Shown here: one piece after another, positions 47,601 to 55,866 of the stretch | How positions within the stretch are numbered: the first letter of the stretch is position 1 | How the letters are laid out: each line of letters starts with the position of its first letter | Source of the DNA: Aldrovandia affinis | Taxonomy: Eukaryota > Chordata > Actinopteri > Notacanthiformes > Halosauridae | Reading direction: 5' to 3' | Length of the DNA stretch: 64,000 nucleotides | Assembly: GCA_029706075.1 (NCBI GenBank) | Contig: JAINUG010000487.1 | Span: forward strand, 186,001 to 250,000 | The notes under the pieces: model-generated | Seen by the model: only the letters and a program-made list of their open reading frames with translations | Told to the model about the DNA's origin: nothing | Databases searched by the model: none | Program-made: the position numbers and the translations under genes

Positions 47601-49180
47601 TGCACTAATCATTTTCAAATTAGCCATAATCTGCATAGCGCATACCATTTATACAAAAGAGGTGCATTTCTCATTGATGAAAACTGAAAACGTAACTTTG
47701 TGAGTAGCTAAGCTCACCTTACCTCTGGTGAAACAAAGGCAATTATATTCTACTGCTGTGGACTCTCAGTCATTATAAGGGCAAACAACACATATTATTG
47801 CAGGTGCCAAACTGTAAAAGGTTCACAACTTACCTGCTGAATCATTTTGGGATTTTGAGAGTTTTTCATCAGACTCATCACTGAAAGAGGAAAAACAAAA
47901 AGTCTGTATGTGCAACAACCTACTATAGAAATAGTGCTCATCACAAAAAAGCTTATCAAAATGTCAAATAATACTCAAATTACATAATGAACTGCTGCTG
48001 TTGCAGAAAGAATTACCCAGTGGGTCATTCAATGAATGATGATTGAATGATATAGCCCCAAATGCCCACAATTCAGAACTAAGACCTCATATATGCAGGA
48101 AGTTAGCTTAAGCAGAATTCTGATCAAACTGAGTAGCAAATATTTCATCTTCTGATGGTAAAATATGAGGCCAAAGGTTTCCATCCATTGAAACATAGCC
48201 TACTAGCAATACAATGCATTTCTTGTTAGAGTTATTGACACTAGAGCAATAACCTCTTAATGTAACATCCACAGGCTTGGAAGAGGCACTCTAGAATACA
48301 CAAGAGCGGTTCCCACTCAAATATTCTGATTGTTGATTTTCCTCTGGATTTAGCCCTTGGGACTGGATTTAGTCACATTGAACTTATTATAGTCAAACTG
48401 TTCAGTCTTTAACTGTTCTTCCCCCCTCAAAAACAAGCTGTACATTAACCCAGAGGGATTGAAAGAAATGTGTCCATTTCACAACGATACCAATGGGGGT
48501 ATTGGCGGGGCATGTTTCCTTTGGAGGGCTAGCCGCCTCACCTGTCCTCCTGTGAGTTTTTTCCTGACCTCTTCTTGTGCTTCACTTCTCGTGGGGCCGC
48601 TCGCATCTTTTTGGGCCTCTCTGAGTCTCTATCATATTCCTCATCTTTAGAGTGAGATTAGTATACGTTAGGACCTGGTTACAGCAGAGCACGTTACGGC
48701 TAAAAATACAATGCTACGGCTAAAAATACAACACCTAAGTGTTTGTATTTTCCTTCTAAATTATATTCACATTAAGACCCTTATGCCATGATAAGCAATT
48801 TACATTTTTTTTTAACTGATTTACTGTAGTGCATTTTTTAAATAGGGCCATACTAATTATTTGAATATATGAATTTATATATTTTTTGAAATGTTAAAAC
48901 AATGGTTGAAATGTGTTATTTTCAAAGCGTTGGAAATATATTACATATAGGCACTGAACCATCAAACAAAAGTGAACAGTCTCAGAACTGCAGAAATGTT
49001 GCATGCCATTTTTATTTAGCTCATTCAGATAATATTTATGATTTATAAAACATTAATAAATCCCCAATCAAATCTTTATTCGTATAAGCAACCCAATTAA
49101 TCAGATATTGTTCAGTGGTCCTTGGCTCACCTGCGTCATCAGACTCTTGGAACTGTGAGTAATTCACCACCTTCCTGTTC
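29439..49180 (-). CDS. nucks1: nucks1, seven spliced coding exons (exon 1 not found)
   Basis: Joining 49180-49131, 48644-48542, 47880-47834, 47370-47236, 42168-42025, 37726-37577 and 29659-29439 gives 850 nt in one continuous frame to a TAG stop, about 282 codons, with AG/GT at every junction. The product matches NUCKS1, a nuclear, chromatin-bound, heavily phosphorylated protein. It is a substrate of casein kinase 2 and cyclin-dependent kinases, has roles in transcription and homologous-recombination repair, and is a paralogue of RAD51AP1. Diagnostic pieces are [16 protein letters not shown], the RSGKNSQED end of exon 3, [42 protein letters not shown] (the GRP-type DNA-binding motif) and the C-terminal EAPSGED. 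The first exon was not recognised. With it the protein would be near 288 residues, against 243 in human, mostly because of one extra exon. Confidence 0.93.
29779..30190 (+). pseudogene. MADF-domain remnant, PIF/Harbinger-like
   Basis: Plus-strand translation gives a decayed MADF (Myb/SANT-like) domain: [20 protein letters not shown], then [17 protein letters not shown] and [19 protein letters not shown], with in-frame stops between the blocks. Such domains occur in the second protein of PIF/Harbinger transposons, where they bind DNA with the transposase, and in some host genes. Its place in the last nucks1 intron on the opposite strand, with no spliced structure, favours a transposon remnant. 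Confidence 0.7.
30191..31259. other. Intron sequence, no feature recognised
   Basis: Part of the last nucks1 intron. One weak open frame (30879-31157, plus) resembles no family I know. The rest is AT-rich. Confidence 0.4.
31260..32300 (-). mobile_element. L1-type LINE, 3' end
   Basis: On the minus strand the C-terminal end of an L1-group ORF2 is readable: HVFWSC-like [16 protein letters not shown] near 32190-32140, and [21 protein letters not shown], then [14 protein letters not shown], at 32040-31900. Stops interrupt the part upstream. The 3' UTR is C/A-rich on the plus strand (31320-31450) and ends in A-rich sequence near 31270. The 5' part is missing. Confidence 0.75.
32340..32954 (+). 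mobile_element. Tc1/mariner element, 5' part
   Basis: The family start motif ATTATTCACACCC at about 32345 is matched in inverse at about 36570. Downstream, translation in several frames gives Tc1-transposase pieces: MVKGNKSLKARDKVIDLY at about 32530, [21 protein letters not shown] at about 32790, and [20 protein letters not shown] at about 32885-32945. The coding frame is broken many times. The copy is cut at 32954 by the Academ-like insertion and resumes at 36247. Confidence 0.75.
32955..34054 (+). repeat. Left inverted arm of Academ-like copy 2
   Basis: About 1100 bp, near-identical in inverse to 35156-36243. It contains, in order, the terminal TAGGCC motif, the short reading frame from 33235 ([18 protein letters not shown]), and an L2/SINE-type tail at about 33650-33710. 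Confidence 0.92.
33650..33710 (+). repeat. SINE/L2-type tail inside left arm
   Basis: TAAATCGCTTTGGATAAAAT followed by AATCTGCTAAATGCC and a (TGTAA)n end. It is mirrored at about 35506-35566 in the right arm, so the inverted duplication or conversion came after this insertion. Confidence 0.8.
34055..34999 (+). pseudogene. FEN/XPG-like nuclease and CXC-motif gene fragment (Academ-like)
   Basis: Three frames joined by shifts near 34320 and 34640 give one collinear protein. [17 protein letters not shown] and [13 protein letters not shown] resemble the acidic active-site strands of XPG-I/FEN nucleases. [17 protein letters not shown] follows, then [11 protein letters not shown] and [16 protein letters not shown]. 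The C-terminal CXC array starts [15 protein letters not shown], with C-x3-CRCQNC after it. This arrangement is widespread in uncharacterised animal proteins that I associate with the XPG-bearing branch of Academ. The upstream transposase and the nuclease N-terminus are missing. A role in processing transposon ends is an inference from the fold. Confidence 0.75.
35156..36243 (-). repeat. Right inverted arm of Academ-like copy 2
   Basis: About 1088 bp, mirror of 32955-34054. Small differences (for example TGTAATCA-type substitutions and a missing G near 36130) show the arms are not a perfect assembly mirror. It carries the mirrored short frame (ATG at about 35973 on the minus strand) and the mirrored SINE tail. 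Confidence 0.92.
36247..36573 (+). mobile_element. Tc1/mariner element, 3' part
   Basis: Continues the transposon interrupted at 32954. [20 protein letters not shown] matches the block after the second catalytic Asp in Tc1 transposases. The sequence ends near AAGGGTGTGAATAA, the inverse of the left-end motif. Stops are present. Confidence 0.7.
36775..36960. mobile_element. hAT-type element end, related to 42319-47202
   Basis: TAGGGACGTTAATGGTTAAT and the next ~130 bp match the left end of the element at 42319, including TATCAAATTAACGATTATG. No partner end was found, so this is a fragment. Confidence 0.7.
37577..37726 (-). CDS. nucks1: nucks1 coding exon 7
   Basis: 150 bp, acceptor ATACAG and donor GTACAA. 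Encodes [19 protein letters not shown], then basic [17 protein letters not shown] and PKPRLKAT, matching the family closely. The donor is weak after GT but the exon is certain from the protein match. Confidence 0.95.
37727..38640. other. Intron sequence; common fish repeat at about 38176-38375
   Basis: Most of this intron stretch shows nothing. At 38176-38375 the run GGTTTCTGAAAAACCCCAAG through CAGTTTTTCCTTGCCATCGT resembles a dispersed fish repeat that I recognise but cannot name. Confidence 0.35.
38650..39060 (+). mobile_element. Probable solo LTR
   Basis: The segment has promoter-like spacing typical of a retroviral or retrotransposon LTR: a TATATAAG box at about 38925, a TTTGGAATAAAAG polyadenylation signal 70-80 bp later (about 38996), and a short CT-rich downstream part. 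I did not find internal coding sequence or a second LTR, and the TG/CA ends are not certain. It is therefore an old solo LTR at most. Confidence 0.4.
39061..40615. other. Intron sequence, no feature recognised
   Basis: Part of the nucks1 intron between exons 6 and 7. No open frame, repeat or RNA gene that I can support. Confidence 0.4.
40620..41514 (-). mobile_element. piggyBac deletion derivative, 895 bp
   Basis: Flanked by TTAA on both sides (40616-40619 and 41515-41518). The ends AACCCTCGTG and GGGAGGGTT are terminal inverted repeats. Copies of a GGGTC...TTTTGACCCGA motif lie near both ends (40665, 41303, 41482). On the minus strand (about 41215-41090) the C-terminal cysteine-rich domain of a piggyBac transposase remains, but its catalytic part is gone. 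Confidence 0.92.
41085..41290 (-). pseudogene. piggyBac transposase C-terminal zinc-binding remnant
   Basis: Minus-strand translation gives [17 protein letters not shown], then [21 protein letters not shown] and a stop, a cysteine pattern typical of the C-terminal domain of piggyBac/PGBD4-like transposases that binds the transposon ends. The preceding [11 protein letters not shown] run is in the same style. The catalytic Asp residues are absent because of internal deletion. Confidence 0.8.
42025..42168 (-). CDS. nucks1: nucks1 coding exon 6
   Basis: 144 bp, acceptor CTACAG and donor GTAAGT. Encodes [13 protein letters not shown], the strongly conserved [15 protein letters not shown] block, and an acidic tail [11 protein letters not shown]. 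Confidence 0.95.
43345..43925 (+). pseudogene. LINE N-terminal protein with 2A-like motif and endonuclease start
   Basis: The frame 43189-43926 encodes a Cys/hydrophobic leader ([20 protein letters not shown]), then a hydrophobic run [11 protein letters not shown] that ends in NIESNPGP at 43669-43692. The apurinic-type endonuclease begins straight after: [16 protein letters not shown] and VLVLSETWL. 2A-like motifs of this type are known from APE-type non-LTR elements, where they let the ribosome release an upstream peptide or help target the nascent chain. The consensus Asp before I-E-x-N-P-G-P is Asn here. The frame is lost at about 43880 by a small indel. Confidence 0.8.
43926..44960 (+). 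pseudogene. LINE endonuclease end and linker, frame-broken
   Basis: The endonuclease continues in shifted frames: [19 protein letters not shown] at about 43920, a damaged GDLNWDWL site at about 44150 (a stop now lies there), and then [19 protein letters not shown] and [11 protein letters not shown] at 44280-44390. The linker [16 protein letters not shown] follows in the frame 44480-44995. The catalytic sites are recognisable but no single frame spans them. Confidence 0.8.
44970..46493 (+). CDS. LINE reverse transcriptase, 507-codon open frame
   Basis: The frame is uninterrupted and contains [63 protein letters not shown] (motif A), [25 protein letters not shown] (YADD active site), the thumb region [16 protein letters not shown] and a C-terminal domain ending WSWNQL. 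The true ORF2 start is upstream in a broken frame, so the ATG at 44970 is only the first Met available. The enzyme would copy LINE RNA at the nicked target. Intact RT with a broken endonuclease suggests moderate age. Confidence 0.85.
   Translation: MSWNAVTADVTTGSGFVFECISTADVLRALKAIDPKKPSGPDGLDPYLLRLSAELIAEPLAHIFNISLSTNTIPKIWKEAYVLPIFKGGDPTDLNNYRPISKISVVAKIMESLINTQLKDFLQENGLLSPVQSGFRSGHSTITAASQVINDIIQALDNKKHCAALFIDLTKAFDTVDHTILINRLHDIGLSLKSVSRFVNYLSDRSQIVLADGKRSSPKLIARGVPQGSILGPILFTIYINNIGSVVKNSNDSNIHLYADDTIVYSCAASLSSAALNLQELFNSIQADFKDLKLVLNTGKTKVMHFSRSHSQPAIPNISTLEGICIDQVESYKYLGIWLDAKLTFKTHIENLVKKLKIKLGFYFRNKACFNFVARKRLVMATYLPVIDYGDVLYMHASATLLQAIDAAYHGALHFILKAKSLTHHCLLYEWSGLTSLYYRRWLHWHIFLYKAIIGLLPAYLNCLFIRITSSYNLRSQHVLLFTVPRVSTEFGKTAIGYHAPWSWNQL
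47236..47370 (-). CDS. nucks1: nucks1 extra 45-codon exon
   Basis: 135 bp, acceptor TTTCAG and donor GTACTT. Phase 1 at both ends, so it can be included or skipped without changing frame. It encodes an acidic run ([20 protein letters not shown]) followed by a basic run ([15 protein letters not shown]). In composition it suits NUCKS1, but the mammalian protein as I recall it has nothing between its exons 4 and 5. The donor is weak beyond GT, which favours alternative use. A hAT element ends 33 bp from the exon on the donor side. Confidence 0.85.
47834..47880 (-). CDS. nucks1: nucks1 coding exon 4
   Basis: 47 bp, acceptor TTTCAG and donor GTAAGT. Encodes [16 protein letters not shown], a Ser/Asp-rich kinase-target stretch that corresponds in position to the mammalian exon ending DDSHSA. 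Confidence 0.92.
48542..48644 (-). CDS. nucks1: nucks1 coding exon 3
   Basis: 103 bp, acceptor CTAAAG and donor GTGAGG. Encodes the segment from [15 protein letters not shown] through a basic nuclear-localisation-like run (KHKKRSGK) to NSQED. Confidence 0.95.
49131..49180 (-). CDS. nucks1: nucks1 coding exon 2
   Basis: 50 bp, acceptor CTTCAG and donor GTGAG. Encodes [16 protein letters not shown], the most conserved N-terminal block shared with RAD51AP1. Enters and leaves in phase 1, completing an Arg or Gly codon begun in exon 1. Confidence 0.95.
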
Positions 49181-49689
49181 CTGAAGAAAAAACAAAAAAA
49201 CAGCTGCCATCAGGAACAACACAGAGATTGCACCTTAACATTTGTTTGACGGCTATGTGGCCAACACTGCAACGGGATGTTGGACACGGTCATAAATCAC
49301 ATTGAGCCACGTGCTTAACATTCTTTGAGAAATTACCCGATACTGGCCCTGGTTTCATCGCACAGGGATTTCTGAGCACAAAGCCAGGTGTATGAAAGAG
49401 GCTCTGAACAGAGATAATGCTTGCACAACGGGTCGAGAAATCAAACAATCAACCAAGCAATTTGGTCTCGTTAATCAACTCATAGTATATAGTAACTCAT
49501 GATTTCTAACCATTTGTATAAAGCAATGATGGTATTATAAGCATTTTTGCCAATCTAAAACAATAGGTGTACATTATATAATTCACAAAAACTGTATAAT
49601 ACATAAAATAACAGAAAAAAGTCAATCAACCAAACATGATTTTTAGCCAAACCACTTAAGTAAAAAAAATTAAGGGTAATGCAACTTGA

Positions 49690-49912
49690 TGGCAATTACA
49701 TTTACATTTTGCGCATTTAGCAGCTCTTATCCAGAGCGACTCACAGTGTACATTTCTTTACATACAATCAATTTACACAGCTTGGATATTTACTGAAGCA
49801 ATCCAGGTTAATAAGTACCTTGCTCAAGGCTACAATGGCAATGCTCCCCCTGGGAACTGAACCAGCAACCTCCATATTACAAGTACATTTCCATAACCAT
49901 TATACAACACTG
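49690..49912 (-). mobile_element. tRNA-derived SINE with L2-type tail
   Basis: On the minus strand GGTTGCTGGTTCAGTTCCC at about 49870-49850 resembles a tRNA B box, preceded by an A-box-like TAATGGTTATGG. The other end carries GAGTCGCTCTGGATAAGAGC and TGCTAAATGC, the tail shared with L2 LINEs that supply the enzymes. This is a common teleost SINE layout. Confidence 0.7.
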
Positions 49913-50894
49913 ATTATTCGCATGAAAAAGCATATTCCATTATCCAAATTGTCATAACTAAGATTGTCCTTTTATCAAATACATTTTTACTACATGATTT
50001 AAATGTGAGAGAACTTCAGCTTTTATGTCTGAGTCTTTTGCCAACCATGTTGTGCTGAATATAACAAGTGGGCTGATGGTTCCACATTTGTGAGCATTTG
50101 TGACTTGGTTAAGAACAGAGAAAATATAATTCCTAATTCCTAAAACATAAAATAAGAGCTTTGCAAAGACCATTTGTACCACTACAGCACAAACAAACAT
50201 TTGTAAAGCATTAATATACTTTTAATTTAGAAATGTAAAGGCTACAGTGCTGGTGTGAATTCAGATAGCCTGAGATTTCAGATATGGTTTACAATCACGC
50301 AAATCGCCTTGATATTACCCTTGAAGGTTACAGAATATTCCATCTGGAATAAAATCCTGTGTTCTTATTATATGTTTTAAGATACATAAGTAGCCTACAT
50401 GTTTTAAATTATTCATTTTTCTCTTCCTTTAACTTTCTCACGGATGGTTGGTTTTTGGAAATTCCCAGTTTGAAAGAATCCTTTCTCTACCCTTGGAAAG
50501 CATAGGGTATGTGAAAAGCACCCAGCTTTGAGGTACTGTTATTTTCTAGTGCTGCTGTAACCAATTCATATAATCAATGAACCAATTACTTTAATATTCT
50601 TCATTCAATGAAAATGAAATCTTTTTATGAACAGTAACTAGCTAACTAGTAAAAGCGAACTAGCTTCTGGCATGTCAAGCTTGCTATGGTCTGCTACTTG
50701 TTTACCCACAAAACATGATACAATCAATGTTCTGGACATGAATAAAACAGAACTACACTGCTGCCAAATTAACACTAATAGGATTCTTTACAACATAGTC
50801 TAGTTGTTTGCTTTTTTAATCTTCAAATCACAGTAGAGAGGAGCCAGGTAGACAGCATTCATCTTTATACTATCTAAAATCTCTACTTCCTCTC
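49913..50894. other. Intron or upstream sequence, no feature recognised
   Basis: AT-rich. A minus-strand frame at 49958-50200 has no family similarity. Confidence 0.4.
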
Positions 50895-51205
50895 TAGATA
50901 GATATAATACTTTGTTATCCCAGAGGGGCATTTGTTTTGCAATGATACAGGCATTGGAATACACATACAATCTAACACAATATACACAAACAACATTTGT
51001 TTGTTTTACAGAGGGTTTTCTAAACATTTGGCCAGAGGGTAGCAGTGCATACTGGTTATTTAGTGGGTGGTTGGAGTCATGTATGATTCGTTTGGCCTTG
51101 CGGATGGTCTTAAAGGGATGCTATCCTCTGGCTTGTGGTGCTACAGACTTTACTTGCTATATTGACTATTATGTTTATCTTATTGGAGTTGGGTATGGAG
51201 AGTGA
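50895..51205 (-). mobile_element. Rex1-type LINE, 3' end fragment
   Basis: The plus strand shows AGATAGATATAATACTTTGT and ATCCCAGAGGGGCA, the reversed 3' end of Rex1/Babar elements. The minus strand encodes the RT C-terminus RIIHDSNHPLNNQYALLPSG followed by QMFRKPSVKQTN. It is severely 5'-truncated. Confidence 0.75.
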
Positions 51206-51474
51206 ACTGTACCAGCTGAGGAAACAGATTGTTAAAATGCTCTCAATTAATGTTTTATAAAACAGGTTATTTTTAACAGGGCAACATCAAACTAGAGCAA
51301 AGTAAACACGTTGAAAGATGTTATAAAATAAAAAGGTAATATTTTCCTCACCTAGCTAGCTCATCAGTGAATGCAGAAGCTTGGTTGCAGTTTGCATTTG
51401 TGCAAATTCTAAAGTCTTCTTTAGAACATTGCCCACTATTTTACAGCTGGAGAAAGTAGGTTTAAACTTTATTC

Positions 51475-51563
51475 TAGGGCTGTCCCCGACTAAAACAAAT
51501 CTTGGTTGACCAACAGCCCATCGACCAAACAATCGACCAGTCGACTAAATGGGGTCAGCCCTA
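51475..51563. mobile_element. 89-bp hAT-type MITE
   Basis: Ends TAGGGCTGTCCCC and GGGGTCAGCCCTA form a 13-bp inverted repeat with one mismatch, flanked by the exact 8-bp duplication CTTTATTC (51467-51474 and 51564-51571). The interior holds repeated CGACTAA and TCGACCAA motifs and no coding capacity. Confidence 0.93.
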
Positions 51564-51571
51564 CTTTATTC

Positions 51572-51943
51572 AAGCACATTGACATGGCACCTGTTATTGG
51601 TGCTGCCATGATGCAGAATACATTAGAACCAGTGTTGCAAATGCATCGAGGACAGAGGTCATTTGGAATTCAAAAATGTTTGTAACTTGGTGGTGTAAAG
51701 ATTCACAAACTATAATTGTTTGAATACTTATGGAAAGGTTTTTTTTCTTACATTTGTTTCAGATTTCCCCCCCAGTTTTTCTCCCAATTTAGTAGTCAAT
51801 TAGACCCTCTATTTTATTTCAATTTACCCTCCCCACATGGGTTTGCCACTCGTCTCTACAAGGCAAGCTAATTCTCTGAGGGCAGCAAACTCCACTTCCT
51901 TTGAGACAGAATTTGCCCATCCATGTTCTGGAGACTCCTTAAT
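51572..51943. other. No feature recognised
   Basis: Unique sequence between the MITE and the ZBED-type hAT. Confidence 0.4.
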
Positions 51944-54432
51944 CAGGGGTGCCCAACCTTTTTAGACATGAGATCTACTTTTTCATTTGCCAACCTGAGG
52001 AGATCTACCAGTCTCAGTTTAGAGCCCTGAAACAACAAACTAAATGGAAATTCAGCTCCCAGAGTGTGGGACTATCACTATAATACCCTGATGCACACAT
52101 CAAATAAAAGCTACTCTTACACTACAGTGGACTAATAAAATGTTTTGCATTTTTTAAAAGGGGAAATACATTAATTTCCTACCTTAGTGTGACCTTTGGC
52201 ACTGGGAGGAGGCAGCTAGTTTCTCATAGTCAGGGCAGTAGCAGCTGGTTGCAAGTCTCAGGCAGGCTACTAGGTGGTCATTTGTCATGGTAGATCTGTA
52301 CTTGGACTTTATGATATTCATGTGAGAGAATGCACTCACATAGGTAGGTTGACCCAAAAAGGGCTGACAAGTAAAAGGCACACCTTCTTATGTTGGAATA
52401 CTTCTCCACCAACAGTTGCTCCCAGAACTCACCCTTCATCTCAGTGGTTGCCCTGGATTTCATCTGAATGTCATTTTGCAGGGTGAGAATTTAATTCTCC
52501 ACTGCAGTTGTGTCCAGGTTAAAGAGTGATGCCGCTTTGGAGGCAATGTCATCAACATCTATATCTGTGCCAAACGGAAAACACATATATGTGGCAGCAT
52601 GCTCAAGTGACGCAAAGTCAATAAAGCGTCTGTCAAACTCTGATGAGATGCTCTGAACTTGCTCAATGTAACGTGCACTGTCAAGCTTCACTCTGCCTTT
52701 GCCCTGACGCTCAAGTTCTGAATGCATATTTTGTAATTAGCACAGGTCCTGGCGCTGCAACTTGTTGAGAGCAGTTGTAGCTCCAGGAGCCACTGCTCAT
52801 CTTCTAGCTGTGCATATTCTGCACGTTTAAAGAGCTTCAAAAACCCTTTGATTTCAGGAAATAGCTTCCTAAATCTTGCCAAAAATTTAACTTTGCTCAG
52901 CCACCGCACATCAGTGTGCAGCAGCAAGTCTGTGTGTTCAAGTCTCCTCCATGTGAGAGCGGAATAGCCTCCTTTGTAGACTTTTTTCCCGAATCGAACA
53001 CACAATCTTCATTGCAACATCCATCACCTCTTTCATGTTTAAAATCTTACCGCACAAAGCTTGTTGGTGAATGATGCAATGATAATGAATAAAGTCCGGA
53101 AAAGAGTCACTTTGTTTGCACAATCCAATGAACCCACTAGTACGGCCTACCATTGCGGGTGCCCCATCAGTGGTATCTTGTTAGCGAACTCCATGAAAGC
53201 CCCATGTATGTCCTTTCAGTGGCAAAATGGTGAGTAGTTCCTCTTTTGCACTCATGTCCTCGAACACCATTCTAATAAAAATACATAACTGCGCCAACTG
53301 CGACCGTATCGGTCAACTCGTCGAACTGAAGGGAGTAACACTCACACGCGCGAATATCCTTTTTCATTCGACCCTGGAGGTCCTCCGCTATTTCCTCACA
53401 TCGCCGTGTTACTGTGATTTGGGATAATTTAATGTCCTTGATAGCAGCCACAATTTCAATCTTATTCTTAAAATCCCCAAACAGCAAGCCTGCAGCCTCA
53501 AAAAATGCCTTCTTCACCATCTCTCCATCTTTGAATGACTTTTTGTGCTTTGCAAGAACGTGACTCATGCGATATGATGCTATGGTCGCTGCCTTTCCTC
53601 TGCTATTAAGTTTCATGAAAATGGACTGCTGTGCTGCTAGTTGAGACTTCAGTTCGTGTGCCTTTCTTTTTTTGTAGTTCATTCTTGGCTGGGAAATCCC
53701 TCTCATGGGCTTTGTGCGTGGTTTTGAAATGCCGTTCTAGGCTACCCTTCTTTGCGATGGAGTTGCTAGCACGGCAGATGAGACACACATTTTGAGTTTG
53801 ACATAACTAAGAAATAATCCTCTTCCCATTCCTTGTGGAAATGATACATTTTCTGTTTCTTTGCATCCGACCCAGTATTCATCTTTGGTTTGATTCTGGA
53901 TATTTTACCAAACACGCAACAAATAAGAATCAATGCTACACTAGCCAGCGCACTCTCCTTGGCCTAGCACAGCCCCCCATTGGCCTAGAAGCAGAACTTC
54001 TTAGCTAAACAATGCAACTTTCCGATTGGGTTTACGACAATGAATGACAAAGTTACGGACCAAAGAATGGAAGGAGAGTCTTTTCGTTTTCATCTTTTAT
54101 TGGCAGATTTATGGTAAGTCCCACCCCATTTTGAATGTGGAAATCTCTGCTTCTCTTTACCCGAACAATGTGAAAATACGAACACCACACGGCGAGAATC
54201 TTCGCTTTTAAACACATTTTTCTGATTAAAGATAGGTTAAATGTTTTTATTTTATAGGCATTTGAAGAAGAGGAGTGCTTTTCAGGGCATCCACGCCCCG
54301 GTAGGTCCTAGAGGGCAAGAAATGATAATAGGTATACTGATTTTATACTTTTTCCAACAATCATCTCGCGATCGACCTGCAAGCACTCCACGATCGACCA
54401 GTAGATCACGATCGACAGATTGGGCACCCCTG
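51944..54432 (-). mobile_element. ZBED-type hAT transposon, full span, decayed
   Basis: Ends CAGGGGTGCCCAACC and GATTGGGCACCCCTG form the terminal inverted repeat. The 8-bp flanks TCCTTAAT and TCTTACAT match only in part, as expected for an old insertion. A single minus-strand transposase gene, broken by stops and frameshifts, fills 53880-52184. Clusters of GATCGACC near 54360-54420 are subterminal repeats. Confidence 0.88.
52184..53880 (-). pseudogene. ZBED-type hAT transposase, multiply broken
   Basis: The start is near 53880 (MNTGSDAKKQKMYHFHKEWE, minus strand). It is followed by a BED finger with CLICRASNSIAKKGSLERHF at 53785. Next come KAATIASYRMSHVLAKHKKS and KIEIVAAIKDIKLSQITVTR, the YSLQFDELTD block, DGAPAMVGRTSGFIGLC near 53160, YHCIIHQQALCGKILNMKEV, LLLHTDVRWLSKVKFLARF near 52920, and a C-terminal dimerisation region ending near 52190 with STYLCECILSHEYHK. 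The pieces fall in at least five frames. The order and spacing show a near-complete gene of ~560 codons that has decayed in place. It resembles, but is distinct from, the transposase at 24147-25877. Confidence 0.88.
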
Positions 54433-54803
54433 TCTTACATGCTTCACGGCAGACCCGAGCCTACACTAGCCTTATTTTTTTAATAGGCAGATCTAATTTT
54501 GTTGTTAAACCTTTGTTAAATTAACCAATAATCAAACCTGCACTAATAGGGATCTTACTATAACCTTTTTTGTCTGCCGGCTTTACTAACAATACATCTC
54601 CCTTTCAGAGATCATCTTCAAGAACAGCACACTATTCACAAAGCTGAAAGACTGTGTCTATTAAGGCTGAATCATAGTGAATGTGATTTAATTTAAACAC
54701 AGTCAATGTTGAAATTGTACTCTATAGCTAGTGTACTTTTGTAATGCTTTTGTGATACTTTAACACGGAAATCGATTGGAGTCATATGTAGGCCTAAACT
54801 CAG
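54433..54803. other. No feature recognised
   Basis: AT-rich sequence between the hAT and the large piggyBac element. Confidence 0.4.
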
Positions 54804-55162
54804 TTAACCCCCTTAGGTCGACTAGATCGCCGACGATCCGAGCACCAATAAAAGTATATTACTATTTCTAACATCGCAATATTTCATCATACACAAGCGG
54901 CAAAAACATTGACAGAAACCATAGAATCACGACTTTCCGATTTGAGCACTGGCAAATAATATGAGATTTTTTAAATTAGGTTAATTAGACCAAAAGTAAA
55001 CCTTGCCTTTCACTCTCTGTTTTACCTGGAAGTACCGTCCCCCTTCTATTGACATGGTAACTATGTGCTAGTCTCGGGGAGGGGCATGGGGCCATGTGTG
55101 AAATCGCAGGTGTAAACAACGCATACAATGTCCCGACAATTTGAAGCACATTTTATTCAAGA

Positions 55163-55320
55163 TGACAAGATTTTCTGTGCTGGAGTGTTTGAGAGCATTG
55201 ATGGAAAGCGACGAGGACAACAACTCATCATGTCCCGATATTGAAGAGGATTCAGATGAAGAGACAGCATTTTGAATTTAGAATTGATCCAGCTGAGGAC
55301 CTAACTGACGAAGAGTAAGT
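55163..55320 (+). pseudogene. piggyBac transposase N-terminus remnant
   Basis: From ATGACAAGATTTTCTGTGCT at 55163 the frame reads MTRFSVLECLRALMESDEDN and NSSCPDIEEDSDEET, the short acidic start usual for piggyBac transposases. It then breaks. GACGAAGAGTAAGTAACT at 55307-55324 could be a splice donor. The remainder of the gene is represented only by the C-terminal piece at 58970-59268. Confidence 0.6.
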
Positions 55321-55324
55321 AACT

Positions 55325-55615
55325 ATATTTTATTTGCCATGTTTTCAAATACTTGTGAAAATATATGAATTCCGCATCTTGTGACTACATATTCCGTTTG
55401 TTGCAACATAACAAATTGCAATAGGCACACAAGATCTATGTAAAAATTCTTTTCAAACAGCCTAAAATGTTATCAAAAATCGTATGTAGCATCTTGTCTC
55501 TGTTTACGCTTGCGATCTGCCAGCAACAGACTGTGTATGCTGATATTTATTTTATTTCCCATGTTTTCACATACTCATGAAAATATATAAATTCTGCATC
55601 TTGTGCCTACATATT
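55325..55615 (+). repeat. Tandem duplication inside the piggyBac remnant
   Basis: A segment at about 55327-55490 (TTTTATTTGCCATGTTTTCA onward) is repeated from about 55550, where it is split by the Rex1 insertion and continues at 58820-58910 with CTGTTTGTTGCAACGTAAGA and the CTTTTCAAACAGCCTAAAA run. The duplication therefore predates the Rex1 insertion. Confidence 0.85.
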
Positions 55616-55866
55616 AGATAGATAGATCCTTTATTTGTCATTGTAACACGTACAACGAAATTGAAAAGCCAACCAGTCAGTGCAAAATTACAACAGTATA
55701 TAAAGCCATGTAAGAATAAAAAAATATCAGTAATTTAAAGAATAATATAACTAGGATAAATACTAAGTGAAACACACACAACCACACATTCAAACATTCT
55801 CCGTCATTGCACATTCCCTTATTGCACTTTAAGATAAGTATTGCACTTTCAGACATGTATCACAGG

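Noticed and set aside
50730-50745. TTCTGGACAT read on the minus strand as nucks1 exon 1 (ATGTCCAGA)
   Set aside because: It gives MSRTL and not MSRPV, and no splice donor follows at the right place.
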